64,000 nucleotides of DNA from Stenotrophomonas sp. 364. Its GTDB lineage: Bacteria > Pseudomonadota > Gammaproteobacteria > Xanthomonadales > Xanthomonadaceae. This document shows, in pieces, positions 36,171 through 45,038 of this stretch. The notes beneath the pieces are model-generated. The model made no database searches and was not told the origin of the DNA. It saw only the letters and a program-made list of their open reading frames with translations. Each line of letters begins with the position of its first letter. Within the stretch, counting starts at the first letter, position 1. A program made the translations under genes and the position numbers. The DNA lies in NCBI RefSeq assembly GCF_009832905.1, contig NZ_CP047135.1, positions 1,218,001-1,282,000 of the forward strand, written 5' to 3'.

Positions 36171-36707
36171 ATGGACGATCGTCACCTCCACGCCCACGGA
36201 CTGCTGCTGCGTCCCTTCGAGGACACCGATGCCGCCGCGTTCGCCGCGGCGGTGCGCGAGTCGGCCGAGGGCATGCGGCGCTGGATGCCGTGGTCCTCGG
36301 TGGACTACACGAACGAACAGGCGTTGCAGTGGTTTCAGGCCTGCCGCGAGGGCTGGGCGGCGGGCACGGCGTACGAGTACGGCGTGTTCGATCCGGCCAC
36401 CGGCGCGTTTCTGGGCGGCGCCGGATTGAACGCCATCCGGCACGATCACCGCTTCTGCAACCTGGGGTACTGGGTGCGGCAGGCGGGGCAGGGCCAGGGC
36501 GTTGCCACCCGCGTCGTGCAGGCGCTTGCGGCCCACGCGTTCGGGCCGCTGCAGCTGCAGCGGGTGGAGATCGTCGTAGCGGTGGGCAACCTGGCCAGCG
36601 AACGGGTCGCGGTGAAGTCCGGTGCGCTGCACGAGTGCGTGGCCCGCAACCGGCTGGTCATCGACGACCTGGCCGCACCGGCGCACGTGTTCTCACTGGT
36701 CCCCTGA
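36171..36707 (+). CDS. GNAT-family N-acetyltransferase (RimJ/RimL-like)
   Basis: The 178 residues form a GNAT domain of the RimJ/RimL type: LLLRPFEDTDAAAFAAAV at the start, MRRWMPW, and the acetyl-CoA loop VRQAGQGQGVATRVVQ, then NLASERVAVKSGA, where substrate and CoA are bound. Substrate may be a ribosomal-protein N-terminus or another amine, not determinable here. ATG 36171 is 14 bases after the rlmL stop, so the two may be co-transcribed. Confidence 0.88.
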   Translation: MDDRHLHAHGLLLRPFEDTDAAAFAAAVRESAEGMRRWMPWSSVDYTNEQALQWFQACREGWAAGTAYEYGVFDPATGAFLGGAGLNAIRHDHRFCNLGYWVRQAGQGQGVATRVVQALAAHAFGPLQLQRVEIVVAVGNLASERVAVKSGALHECVARNRLVIDDLAAPAHVFSLVP

Positions 36708-36760
36708 CCGGGTAACCCCGTCGCGCCTGCCGCTGCCCGGCTGCCGTCCGCGGAAATGTT

Positions 36761-36971
36761 GATTGCCGGGCAGCGCCCGGCACTACCCGCTCGCCGTTCG
36801 CGGGGTGACCCTTGCCGGGCAGAGCCCGGCACTACCCGCCCGCCGGTCGCCGGATGACCCGGTAGAGCCGACCGTTGGTCGGCTGCCTTTCGTTCGGGCA
36901 TCGCGATAGCCGACCAACGGTCGGCTCTACCCGTTCGGGCATCGCGATAGCCGACCAACGGTCGGCGCTAC
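36761..36971. repeat. Cluster of five SMAG-type palindromes, two subfamilies
   Basis: Two GCCGGGC-type elements (about 36761-36786 and 36812-36835) are followed by three GCCGACC-type elements (about 36862-36887, 36907-36930, 36948-36971). The third is in opposite orientation to the rest. The last two are separated by a duplicated spacer (CCGTTCGGGCATCGCGATAG). They fill the gap between the convergent GNAT and DUF3325 genes. Confidence 0.85.
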
Positions 36972-36987
36972 CCTGTTCGGCCGCCCG

Positions 36988-37323
36988 TCAGCGTGCGAGC
37001 AGCGCCACCGCCATCCCGATCACCGGTAACGCCCACGCCAACGGCACGATCCAGCGTGGCCGGAACGGGTACAGGCCGAAGGCGATCAGTATGCCGCTGA
37101 CCGTCATCGCGCCCAGCCACAGCACCGGACCGGCGGCCCAGCCGTGGTCCCACACGCACAGCGCGAATGACAGCGCCAGCAGCGCCCAGCCCAGCCAACG
37201 CCATCGCCGCATGCGTGCCGGGCTGGCCGGCGCCTTGCCGTGCAGGTCCAGCTGGTGCTTGTCCATGGCCAGCGACAGCGCGGTAAAGGCCGAGAAGCTT
37301 ACGGTGAGGGCCAGCAGCATCAT
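36988..37323 (-). CDS. DUF3325 membrane protein
   Basis: The 111-residue integral membrane protein has three or four predicted helices (LLALTVSFSAFTALSLAM at the start). It fits DUF3325, a family commonly found as the last gene after DUF3649 and PepSY genes beside siderophore receptors. The start ATG overlaps the PepSY stop by 4 bp. Its biochemical role is not known; the context suggests iron(III)-siderophore handling at the inner membrane. Confidence 0.82.
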   Translation of the reverse strand: MMLLALTVSFSAFTALSLAMDKHQLDLHGKAPASPARMRRWRWLGWALLALSFALCVWDHGWAAGPVLWLGAMTVSGILIAFGLYPFRPRWIVPLAWALPVIGMAVALLAR

Positions 37324-38969
37324 GCGTTGGCCTCCACAGGTGCGCTTTCCTGCGCCTTGGCGGCCGCCGCCGCGGCAACCTGCCGCTTCTTCTTCTCCGC
37401 CGCGCTCAACGCCGGCTGCCAACGCTGCATGCGCAGCGCGCAGTAGGCCAGCACCGCACCGAAGGCCAGCATCATCAGGTCGAACCCGGCCAGCACCCAG
37501 TCGCCGGTGCGCAGGGTCACGCCCAGGTGGGCGTGGGTGGTGAGGGCATTGATCACCGGGATCAACAGGAACATCGCCGCGCCCAGGTACAGCTGCCACG
37601 CCCACATCAGCCGCTTGGGCCAGAGGAAGGCCGCCAGCAGGGCCGCGCCCCAGGCGTAGAAGAACACGTTCACTTCCGCATCGGAACGTTCGGCCATCTG
37701 CACGGGCAGCAGCCGGTTGCCCCAGAAGTAGGCGGCGAAGGCGATCGGCAGGCCGGCGACCGCGCCGATGTTGAGCGCGTCCACCAAGCGCAGGCCGAAG
37801 CCGATCTTTCCGCTTTTGGCATGCTTGGGCCGTTCCTTGACCGCCCACAGCACCACGCCGCTGGCCACCATCAGGCAGCCGATCAGGCCGGACACGAAGA
37901 ACAATGCCCGCAGGCCCCAGTCGGCAAACCGCGCCAGGTGCAGGCCGTACATCACCCCGCGGGTCTGGGTGGCGCCGCCCGAGCGCGGGCTGGCCTCCAT
38001 CAGCGCACCGGTCACCGCGTTGAAGCGTAGCGACGGCGTATCTACCGACAGGCGCTTGCCATCGCGCTGCTGGATATCGATCACCGCGTTGGCCGCACCC
38101 GGGTGGTAGAGGGTGAAGCCGCCCACCTGCGCGCCCTTCCACTCGGCGCGCGCAGCGTCGAGCAGCTGCTGGATCGGCAGGGCGGCGGCGTGTCCTTCCG
38201 ACGGCGTGTCGATGTCGGCCAGGCGCGCGAAGGCTTCGCTGAAGAACGCATCCTCATCCTTGGGGTAGGCCACGTTCACGCCCCACGGCAGGTACATGAA
38301 CATCAGGGTGACGATGCCGGTGTAGGTGATCATCGCGTGGTACGGCAGGGCCATCACCGCGCTGACGTTGTGGAAATCCAGCCACGAGCGCAGGCCCTTG
38401 TCCTTGCGGAAGGTGAAGAAGTCCTTGAAGATTTTCTTGTGGGTGATCACCCCGGTGATGATTGCCACCAGCATGAACATCGCGCAGAACCCCACCAGGT
38501 AGCGCGCCCAGTACACGGGGATGTAGTGCAGGTCGAAGTGCAGGCGGTAGAAGAAGTCACCGCCGCGGGTTTCGCGCGCGGCCACTTCCTCGCCGGTGCC
38601 GGGGTCCACGGTGGCATCACCGAAACGGCCACCGCCACGCCGCCGGCGCTTCTCGCCTTCCGCAGGCGGTTTGACCATCGATTCGGGATTGCGCCAGAAC
38701 ATCCGCATGGCCGGGTTGCGTGGGTCGGGCAGGGTCACGTTCCAGCTTTCGGCCTGCGGCGCCTTGTGCTGCAGGAAGGCAATGGCCCGTTCGGCGGCGA
38801 TCTCGTTGGACACCGTGTTGCGCGGCAGCTCCGGGCGCATCCAGCGGCTGATCTCTTCGCGGTAGTAGCTGGCCGTGCCGGCCATGAAAATCAGCAGCAG
38901 CAGCCAGCCGACCAGCAGGCCGGTCCAGGTGTGCAGCCACGCCATCGATTGGCGGAATCCGTTTTTCAT
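37320..38969 (-). CDS. PepSY-associated membrane protein (siderophore-iron reductase type)
   Basis: The 549-residue inner-membrane protein opens with MKNGFRQSMAWLHTWTGLLVGW, the first of four or more helices of the PepSY_TM family (others: YLVGFCAMFMLVAIITGV, LFFVSGLIGCLMVASGVVLWAV). A periplasmic PepSY-rich part with HFDLHYIPVYWAR and histidine pairs is suited to haem or metal binding. Relatives reduce iron in imported siderophores. A basic RRRRGGGR stretch (about residue 115) is unusual. It overlaps its neighbours by 4 bp on both sides. The frame continues upstream to 39086, but ATG 38969 is preferred. Confidence 0.88.
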   Translation of the reverse strand: MKNGFRQSMAWLHTWTGLLVGWLLLLIFMAGTASYYREEISRWMRPELPRNTVSNEIAAERAIAFLQHKAPQAESWNVTLPDPRNPAMRMFWRNPESMVKPPAEGEKRRRRGGGRFGDATVDPGTGEEVAARETRGGDFFYRLHFDLHYIPVYWARYLVGFCAMFMLVAIITGVITHKKIFKDFFTFRKDKGLRSWLDFHNVSAVMALPYHAMITYTGIVTLMFMYLPWGVNVAYPKDEDAFFSEAFARLADIDTPSEGHAAALPIQQLLDAARAEWKGAQVGGFTLYHPGAANAVIDIQQRDGKRLSVDTPSLRFNAVTGALMEASPRSGGATQTRGVMYGLHLARFADWGLRALFFVSGLIGCLMVASGVVLWAVKERPKHAKSGKIGFGLRLVDALNIGAVAGLPIAFAAYFWGNRLLPVQMAERSDAEVNVFFYAWGAALLAAFLWPKRLMWAWQLYLGAAMFLLIPVINALTTHAHLGVTLRTGDWVLAGFDLMMLAFGAVLAYCALRMQRWQPALSAAEKKKRQVAAAAAAKAQESAPVEANA

Positions 38970-39289
38970 GCGCCAGCCCTCAGCAGTTCGGTACCCACCC
39001 AGAACAGCGCGGTGGGGATCAGGATGCCGACCCACGCGCGCAGCGCGGTACGGGTGGCGAATGCCCACAGCGCCGCGCAGGCGCACAGCACGATCGCCAC
39101 CAGCATCCCGGTCAACACGGCCTGTCCACGCGCGATCGGCAGGGCCACGGCGAAGAACATCGCGCAGGTGGCGGCCAGCGCGTAGCCGCCGAAGATGGCG
39201 GCCAGCGAGCGTGACAACACGCCCAGCCAGGGGCGGGCGAAGAAACTTCCGAAGCGGCTGAACCAGCTGGCGTCAGGCGTGCTGTCCAC
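38966..39289 (-). CDS. DUF3649 membrane protein
   Basis: The 107-residue protein has three hydrophobic helices (SLAAIFGGYALAATCAMFFAVAL, VLTGMLVAIVLCACAALWAF, VGILIPTALFWVG). It fits DUF3649, regularly the first gene of the DUF3649-PepSY-DUF3325 group in iron uptake loci. It lies 117 bp after the TonB receptor stop on the same strand, with a perfect palindrome between them. Function unknown. Confidence 0.82.
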   Translation of the reverse strand: MDSTPDASWFSRFGSFFARPWLGVLSRSLAAIFGGYALAATCAMFFAVALPIARGQAVLTGMLVAIVLCACAALWAFATRTALRAWVGILIPTALFWVGTELLRAGA

Positions 39290-39321
39290 GGGGAACCTGC
39301 AATGTCATGTCGAACAACGGA

Positions 39322-39345
39322 CATCACCGGCCGCGGCCGGTGATG
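39322..39345. other. 24-bp perfect palindrome between receptor and DUF3649 gene
   Basis: CATCACCGGCC-GC-GGCCGGTGATG reads identically on both strands for 24 bases. It sits in the 117-bp gap after the TonB receptor gene and has no T-run. It may be an mRNA hairpin that lowers transcription or stability into the membrane genes, or a protein-binding operator. Confidence 0.6.
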
Positions 39346-39406
39346 CATGGAAAAGTGGCCGTCCGTGGCCGTGTCGCTGCACGAAGCAACGTTCCCTGGA
39401 GAACGG

Positions 39407-41641
39407 TTACAGCTTCCAGCGCAGGTTCAACATCACGTTGCGCGGCTCGCCCCAGTACACGCCGTTATAGAAACCAACGTTGCTGTAGTACTTCTTGTCG
39501 AGCAGGTTGTTGATGTTGAGCTGGGCCGAGAAATTGTCGTTGAAGCGGTAGCCGGCGAACACATTGACCAGGTAGAACGCGTCCTGGGTGATGCGTGCCG
39601 ATTCGGTGCGGCCGCTGGTCAGGTAGTCGGCGCGCGGCTTGGTGCTGTTGCGGTAGATGCTGCTCTGCCAGGTCACCCCGCCGCCCAGCGACAACCGGTC
39701 CCAGGCACCGCTGGGCCGCCAGCTGGTGCTCAGGCGGAAGGTGTCGATCGGGTTGGTGGTGTTCTGCAGCACGCCCGCCTGGTTGCGGATGGTCGTGTGG
39801 GCAAAGCCGGCCGAGATGTTCCAGTTCTCGGTGATGCTGCCCTGGGTTTCCACTTCCCAGCCCCGCACCTTGTTGCCCTTGCCGGTGGAGCGGTAGGCAT
39901 CGGTGCCATCGGGCAGGCTGCCTGGCTGCACCGTGTCGTCCAGTTCGGCCACGTTGTCCTTGACGCCCTTGAACACCGCCGCGGAGGCATTGAGGCGGCC
40001 GTTGAAGAATTCGCCCTTCAGGCCGGCTTCCCACATGTCCCCGACCACCGGCTCCAGGTAGTTGTTGTTGCGGTCGCGGTAGGACTGCGGCTGGAAGATG
40101 TCGGTGTAGCTCGCATAGGCGCTGAGCTGCCGGGTGAAATCGTAGATCAGGCCGAAATACGGGGTGAGGGAGTCGTCCGGCTTGTAGCCGCCGCGGGTGG
40201 TGCCGTTGCGGTTGCCGGCCGCGTCATAGCGGTAGGCCCAGGTACGGGTTTCCCAGCTGCCGTAGCGCGCGCCGAGCACCGCCAGCAATGGATCGGCCAG
40301 CTGCAGCCTGGCGGCCACGTAGGCGGCGCGCTGGCGCAGCTCGTTTTCCGAGGCGATGCGGCCCAGGCGCTGGATCGGCAGCTGCGCGACCTGGCCGGTC
40401 CAGTTGCGCCAGTCGGGCACCTGGGCGTAGCTGGCCGGGTAGTCGGGGATGTCGATGCCGGGCACCTCACTGTCGCGCACCGACTGGCCGATGCCGGCGA
40501 CCAGCTCATGCTCCTGGCCGAACAGACGGAACGGGCCGCTGACGTTGAGGTCGAATACCTTCATTTCGCTGCGTTCGGCGAAGTGGCTGGTGTAGGCAGT
40601 GACGCCGGTGCCGTCCGCACGCGGGTAGCCGGCCGCGCCATACCAGACGCTGCCGTCGGTATCGCGCTTGGCCTGGGTGGCGGCGGCCTTGATCGCCCAG
40701 CCGTTGCCCAGCTGTTGCTCCAGGCGGGCGAAGGTGGTCTTTTCCACGATCGGCCAGCTGCTCCATTCGGCAGACAAGTTGGTGGAACGGGGCAGGTTGG
40801 CCGGCGTGCCATCGGCCCCCCAGTACGGCACCACGCCCCAGGTCACGCCGGTGGTCTTCGGCGACTGGTAGTCATAGCCGACCTCGAACAGGGTGCTGTC
40901 GCCCAGGTCGGCCTGCACGATGCCGTAGAACACATCCTTGTCGAGTTTGTAGATGTCGCGGAACGAATCGCTCTGCTGCTTGGCGGCCACGAACCGCGCG
41001 CGCACGCGGCCGTCCAGGGCGACCGGGCCGCCGATGTCCGCTTCCAGGCGCTGGTTGCCCCAGCGGCCCACGGTGAGCGCGGCGCTCATCGCCACGGCAT
41101 CGGTGGGGCGCTTGCGCACCATGTTGATGGTGCCCGACGGATCGCCGGCACCGGTGGTCAGCCCGGTGGCGCCGCGAACCACTTCGATGCGCTCGTAGAT
41201 CGCGCTGTCGGTGTTGGTCTTGAGCGACCCACCGAAGGTGTTGAGCATGCCGTCGATCTGGAAGTTGTTGATCGCATAGCCGCGCGAGATGTAGCTGATG
41301 CGCTCGCTGTCGGTGACCGACACATGCACGCCGGTGACCTGGCTCATCACGTCGGACAGGGCGAACAACCCCATGTCGTCCAGGCGTTGGCGAGTAACCA
41401 CCGTGACCGACTGCGGGGTATGCCGCAACGAAAGATCCAGTTTGGTGGCGGTACGCGCCTGCTTGACCGTGTACGAAGTCGGGATGTCGCCGTCGGCGGT
41501 GACCTTGACCGTGTCCAGCGTGGTGGCATCGCCCGGATCGGTCTCGGCCAGCGTCACCGGTGCATGGCCGGCAAGGACAGCAAGCAGGGCCAGGCTCAGC
41601 AGGGAGGGGCGGATCAGCGGCGATGCGGTTGAAGCGGTCAT
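39407..41641 (-). CDS. TonB-dependent siderophore receptor (FoxA/FhuA-like)
   Basis: The 744-residue outer-membrane receptor imports a ferric siderophore using TonB energy. A Sec signal (ending VTLAE) precedes the TonB box region (TLDTVKVTAD). A plug domain (KLDLSLRHTPQSVTVVTRQRLDD, DGMLNTFGGS, VVRGATGLTTGAGDPSGTIN) and a 22-strand barrel (ARFVAAKQQSDSF ... NVMLNLRWKL) follow. The neighbouring DUF3649-PepSY-DUF3325 operon supports a hydroxamate or similar siderophore, but the ligand is not determined. ATG 41641 is preferred; the open frame upstream to 41878 lies in a leader after a Fur box. Confidence 0.93.
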   Translation of the reverse strand: MTASTASPLIRPSLLSLALLAVLAGHAPVTLAETDPGDATTLDTVKVTADGDIPTSYTVKQARTATKLDLSLRHTPQSVTVVTRQRLDDMGLFALSDVMSQVTGVHVSVTDSERISYISRGYAINNFQIDGMLNTFGGSLKTNTDSAIYERIEVVRGATGLTTGAGDPSGTINMVRKRPTDAVAMSAALTVGRWGNQRLEADIGGPVALDGRVRARFVAAKQQSDSFRDIYKLDKDVFYGIVQADLGDSTLFEVGYDYQSPKTTGVTWGVVPYWGADGTPANLPRSTNLSAEWSSWPIVEKTTFARLEQQLGNGWAIKAAATQAKRDTDGSVWYGAAGYPRADGTGVTAYTSHFAERSEMKVFDLNVSGPFRLFGQEHELVAGIGQSVRDSEVPGIDIPDYPASYAQVPDWRNWTGQVAQLPIQRLGRIASENELRQRAAYVAARLQLADPLLAVLGARYGSWETRTWAYRYDAAGNRNGTTRGGYKPDDSLTPYFGLIYDFTRQLSAYASYTDIFQPQSYRDRNNNYLEPVVGDMWEAGLKGEFFNGRLNASAAVFKGVKDNVAELDDTVQPGSLPDGTDAYRSTGKGNKVRGWEVETQGSITENWNISAGFAHTTIRNQAGVLQNTTNPIDTFRLSTSWRPSGAWDRLSLGGGVTWQSSIYRNSTKPRADYLTSGRTESARITQDAFYLVNVFAGYRFNDNFSAQLNINNLLDKKYYSNVGFYNGVYWGEPRNVMLNLRWKL

Positions 41642-41885
41642 GGCGGGTTTCCAGGGGGGTAAAGCGGCGTTGCAATCCATTGCGGGCCGCGCTGGGCGTG
41701 GCGCCACGTGACAACGTGGTGGGGCAGGGCAGCCTGCATCTCCGGCGGGATTGCTCCGGCGCACCGCTTCGCCGCCATCGGCGATTCGCGGGCACCAGAA
41801 CGGGTCGTCGAGGGGCGTACACGGGGCGGGACCATGGCGCGACGCGCGCTGCCGGGGCCGGAGAGGCTGGGCGTACATCCGATGC
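41642..41885 (-). other. Long 5' leader of the siderophore receptor gene
   Basis: The 244 bases between the Fur box and the receptor ATG contain no convincing gene. They include several possible stems, such as CCACG-TTGTCA-CGTGG and nearby GC-rich inverted repeats. I looked for cobalamin riboswitch landmarks and saw only partial similarity, so no riboswitch is claimed. The length of the leader is greater than usual for a simple Fur-controlled receptor. Confidence 0.4.
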
Positions 41886-41904
41886 GTGAATGATAGTCAT
41901 TATC
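41886..41904. promoter_or_regulatory. fur box: Fur box between receptor and class V aminotransferase
   Basis: GTGAATGATAGTCATTATC matches 16 of 19 positions of the Fur consensus GATAATGATAATCATTATC and is almost palindromic. It is 245-263 bases before the receptor start (minus) and 108-126 bases before the aminotransferase start (plus), in a locally AT-rich stretch suitable for divergent promoters. Both genes may be repressed by Fur when iron is plentiful. Confidence 0.82.
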
Positions 41905-42011
41905 ATTTCGTTCGGCAAGCGTTATCAAACTGTTCACTCCCTGCCATGGCGTGGCCATGCACGCCGGTGCACTGGCAGACTGCAACCTGCCAAGACCGAT
42001 GCAGACACGTG

Positions 42012-43241
42012 ATGATGGATGGGCTTGAACTGCCGATGATCCGCGACCGCACGCCAGCCCAGCTGGCCACCGACGACATCTGGTGGGCGCACATAAGCGC
42101 GCTGTACGACCTCGACAATGAGGTGGTGATGCTCGACAACGGGTACTGGGGGGCCATGGCACGCCCGGTACTGCAGGCCTACCAGCAGGCCACCGCGACG
42201 GTGAACGCCGGCAATGCGTGGTTCGGGCGGCGGGCGTTTCCACCGCTGCTGGAACAGGCGCGAACCCGTCTGGCCGAGGTGCTGGGCGTGCACGCCGACG
42301 AGATCGCGCTCACCCGCGGCGCCACCGAGGCGATGCAGGTCCTGATCGGCGGCTATCACCGGCTCGCCCCCGGTGACACCGTGCTGTACGCCGACACCGA
42401 CTACGACAGCATGATCAGCGCGATGCGCTGGCTGCACGTGCGCCGCGGTGTGGCGGCACAGCGCATCGTGCTGCCCGAACCGTTCGACCACGACAGCATC
42501 ATCGACACCTACCGGCAGGCGCTGCAGCGCCACCCGCGTACCCGCCTGCTGCTACTCACCCAGGTCAACCACCGCAACGGCATGCTGCTGCCCGTGGCCG
42601 AGATCGCGGCGCTGGCCCGTGCCGCCGGCGTGGACGTGGTGCTCGATGCCGCGCATGGCATCGGCCAGGTGGACACCCCGCTGCGCGCGCTGGGCGTGGA
42701 CTTCGTCGGCATCAACCTGCACAAGTGGATCGGCGCGCCGGTCGGCATGGGGGCGATCTACGTGCGGCGCGGCCGCGTGCGCGATCTGGACCCGTACATG
42801 GGCGAGGCCGATGATGACAGCATCGACAGCCGCGTCCACACCGGCACGGTCAACTTCGCCGCGTGCATGGCGCTGCCGGTCGCGCTGGACCTGCACCAGC
42901 GCATCGGGGTGGCCAACAAGCGCGCCCGCCTGTTGTACCTGCGCAACCTGTGGCTCGATGCACTACGCGACGATGACCGCGTGCAACTGCTGGCCTCGTC
43001 CGATCCAGGCCTGTCCAGCGCGATCGCCGCCTTCCGTCTGCGCGGGCAGGCCACGCTGGCCGATACCACCGCCACCGCCGAACAGATGGTCCGGCACTCG
43101 GGCGTGTTCGTGGTGCCGCGCGACGGCCTGGCCTCAGGCGCCTGCCTGCGGGTGACGCCAGGCATTTTCAGCACGCCGGCGCAGATGGAGGCGTTGGTGG
43201 GCGCGGTACGCCGGGTCATCGCTTCGCGCAGGCCTTCTTGA
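42012..43241 (+). CDS. Class V aminotransferase (cysteine desulfurase/isopenicillin-epimerase-like)
   Basis: This PLP enzyme has 409 residues and no signal peptide. The PLP lysine is K238 in NLHKWIGAPVG, preceded by the aspartate/histidine pair of VVLDAAHGIGQ. Conserved segments are ALTRGATEAMQVLIGG, LTQVNHRNGMLLPV and the C-terminal LRVTPGIFSTPAQME. It resembles the CsdA/isopenicillin-N-epimerase branch more than IscS. No cysteine-bearing active loop near the C-terminus was evident, so sulfur transfer is uncertain. ATG 42012 lies downstream of the Fur box. The gene converges with and overlaps a DUF4124 gene by 26 bp. Confidence 0.88.
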   Translation: MMDGLELPMIRDRTPAQLATDDIWWAHISALYDLDNEVVMLDNGYWGAMARPVLQAYQQATATVNAGNAWFGRRAFPPLLEQARTRLAEVLGVHADEIALTRGATEAMQVLIGGYHRLAPGDTVLYADTDYDSMISAMRWLHVRRGVAAQRIVLPEPFDHDSIIDTYRQALQRHPRTRLLLLTQVNHRNGMLLPVAEIAALARAAGVDVVLDAAHGIGQVDTPLRALGVDFVGINLHKWIGAPVGMGAIYVRRGRVRDLDPYMGEADDDSIDSRVHTGTVNFAACMALPVALDLHQRIGVANKRARLLYLRNLWLDALRDDDRVQLLASSDPGLSSAIAAFRLRGQATLADTTATAEQMVRHSGVFVVPRDGLASGACLRVTPGIFSTPAQMEALVGAVRRVIASRRPS

Positions 43242-43617
43242 TCTCGTCTTCAACGCGCTGCGGCGCGGTGCGGCCGAAGGCCTCGCTGATGTCGCGACGC
43301 ACGCGCAGGTCCTCGCACTTTTCCGGATCCATCGAGCCGTCGATGACCGTACCGCGCACCGCCGGCTGACCGCGGCCGGCATCGGCCTGCATGCGCCGGC
43401 GGGCGTCGTACAGCTCGCGCTGGGCGCGGGTGCGTTCTTCCCAGGTCAGGTTGGGGTCGCGGGTGATCGGCCGGGTCACGCCGGTGTCCTGCTCGGGCGG
43501 GCAGGGCACGGTCTGGTAGATGGTCTGCCCGCCGGCGGCGCATTTGTACACGCGCCCGGCATGGGCGCTGCTGGCCAGCGCGCACAGCGCCAGCGCAAGG
43601 ATGGTCCTTTGCATCAT
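43216..43617 (-). CDS. DUF4124 exported protein
   Basis: The 133-residue protein has a signal peptide (LALALCALASSAHA) and a DUF4124 domain (RVYKCAAGGQTIYQTVPCPP) with two cysteines. A charged helical C-terminus with CEDLRVRRDISEAFG and KKACAKR follows. DUF4124 proteins are common in xanthomonads and have no assigned function. The start is at the ATG ATG pair (43617). The 3' end overlaps that of the class V aminotransferase gene by 26 bp in convergent orientation. Confidence 0.85.
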   Translation of the reverse strand: MMQRTILALALCALASSAHAGRVYKCAAGGQTIYQTVPCPPEQDTGVTRPITRDPNLTWEERTRAQRELYDARRRMQADAGRGQPAVRGTVIDGSMDPEKCEDLRVRRDISEAFGRTAPQRVEDEIKKACAKR

Positions 43618-43671
43618 TCCCCCTGTGGGCCACACCAGCCCGGAATGCGCGGCAGAATACGCGAACCAATT

Positions 43672-43703
43672 CACAAAAACACCCGGTCAATCCGTCAACC
43701 GGG
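43672..43703 (-). terminator. Intrinsic terminator after the DUF445 gene
   Basis: On the minus strand CCCGGT-N10-ACCGGG forms a 6-bp stem followed by TGTTTTTGTG. It lies just after the DUF445 stop codon. The stem is short, so confidence is moderate. Confidence 0.6.
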
Positions 43704-43711
43704 CAGGGTGC

Positions 43712-45004
43712 CTACCAGTGCATCCACACCGTCAGGGCGTGCAGCAGCAGACCGATCAGGCCGCCCACCAGGGTGCCGTTGAAGCGGATGAACTGCAGGT
43801 CGCGGCCCACGCTGAGTTCCAGCTGTTCGACCAGGTGGCGCTCGTCCCAGCCCTTGACGGTCTGCGCGATGTGCTGGGTGACACCCTCGCGCAGGCGGCT
43901 GGTCAGGCGTTCGGCGCCGTCCATCAGGTGCTGGTTGAGCGCATCGCGCAGCGACGGGTCGTCCTGCAGCGCCTGCCCGACCGAGGCCAGGCTGCGGCGC
44001 AGGTGGCCGGCCAGTGCGGACTCCTCACTGGACAGGTCCGCGCGCAGGCTGGCGTGGATGCGCTCCCACAGGCCCTGCACATACTCCTGCACGGCGGGGT
44101 GGTCGATGATCTGCTGCTTGATCTGGTCGATCTTCCCGGCCAGCGCCGGGTCGGTGCGCAGGCGCTGGATGTAATCGGCGAGCCAGGTTTCGTAATCGCG
44201 CCGCAGCGGGTGCTCGGGCTGGGCCAGGATCTGCTGCAGCTCGGCCAGCACCGCGTGCGCCATGCGCTCGGCCAGGCTGTCACCGATCTCGTCGATCGGC
44301 TTGACCCAGTTCACGGTGCTGGCCAGCTTGGGCCACTCGCGCTGGATGTAGCGCACGATCAGCTCGGACGCGCGCTGCTTCACCGAGTCGTTGTCCAGCC
44401 ACTCGCTGACCCGGGTCAGACCCTCGTCAAGCACGCGCTGATGGCGGTTGTCGGCGGTGAGCAGGCCCAGCAGCTCGCCGGCGGTGGCTGCGGCATTCCA
44501 CTGCCGCAGTTGCTGGATCACAAAGCCCTGGATGCTGCGCCGTACCGCCGCCTCGTCCAGGAAGTCCAGCGCCTGCAATGCCCAGCCGCGGGCCATGTCG
44601 GCCAACAGCCGCGACCGCGCGGGGTCGGCCAGCCAGCTGCCCAGCCGGCTGGCCGGGTCGAACACCTGCAACCGCGCCAGCAGCGCCTGCGGCTCCAGGA
44701 ACTGGTCGCGCACGAACACCGCCAGGCTGTCTGCGATGCGGTCCTTGCTGTGCGGGATGATTGCCGTGTGCGGAATGGGCAGGCCCAGTGGGCGGCGGAA
44801 CAGCGCCACCACGGCGAACCAGTCGGCCAGCGCGCCCACGGCAGCGGCCTCGCAGAACGCCGACACCCAGGCCCAGACGCCGCGCTCGCCCTGCAGATGG
44901 CTGATGACAAAGCCGCCCAGCATGGCCAACAGCATCGCCAGCGCGATCAGTTTGAGACGGCGCAGCTGCGCGCGGCGGGGGTCGGGGGGAGCAATAGGTG
45001 TCAT
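43712..45004 (-). CDS. DUF445 membrane protein
   Basis: The 430-residue protein is of the DUF445 (YjiN-like) family. An N-terminal membrane helix (LIALAMLLAMLGGFVISHL) is followed by the family motif GALADWFAVVALFRRPLGLPIPHTAIIP, a long helical cytoplasmic or periplasmic part, and a C-terminal hydrophobic segment (GTLVGGLIGLLLHALTVW). Family function is unknown. ATG 45004 is preferred over a GTG six bases upstream. Confidence 0.88.
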   Translation of the reverse strand: MTPIAPPDPRRAQLRRLKLIALAMLLAMLGGFVISHLQGERGVWAWVSAFCEAAAVGALADWFAVVALFRRPLGLPIPHTAIIPHSKDRIADSLAVFVRDQFLEPQALLARLQVFDPASRLGSWLADPARSRLLADMARGWALQALDFLDEAAVRRSIQGFVIQQLRQWNAAATAGELLGLLTADNRHQRVLDEGLTRVSEWLDNDSVKQRASELIVRYIQREWPKLASTVNWVKPIDEIGDSLAERMAHAVLAELQQILAQPEHPLRRDYETWLADYIQRLRTDPALAGKIDQIKQQIIDHPAVQEYVQGLWERIHASLRADLSSEESALAGHLRRSLASVGQALQDDPSLRDALNQHLMDGAERLTSRLREGVTQHIAQTVKGWDERHLVEQLELSVGRDLQFIRFNGTLVGGLIGLLLHALTVWMHW

Positions 45005-45038
45005 CCCCACAGTCTACCCACCCCCGTATGAGCACCCG

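Noticed and set aside
41700-41800. Possible cobalamin riboswitch in the leader of the TonB receptor gene
   Set aside because: A GCGGTGCGCC segment and a GC-rich block are reminiscent, but the conserved B12 box (GCCACTG) and the rest of the order are missing; the Fur box and partner genes point to iron.
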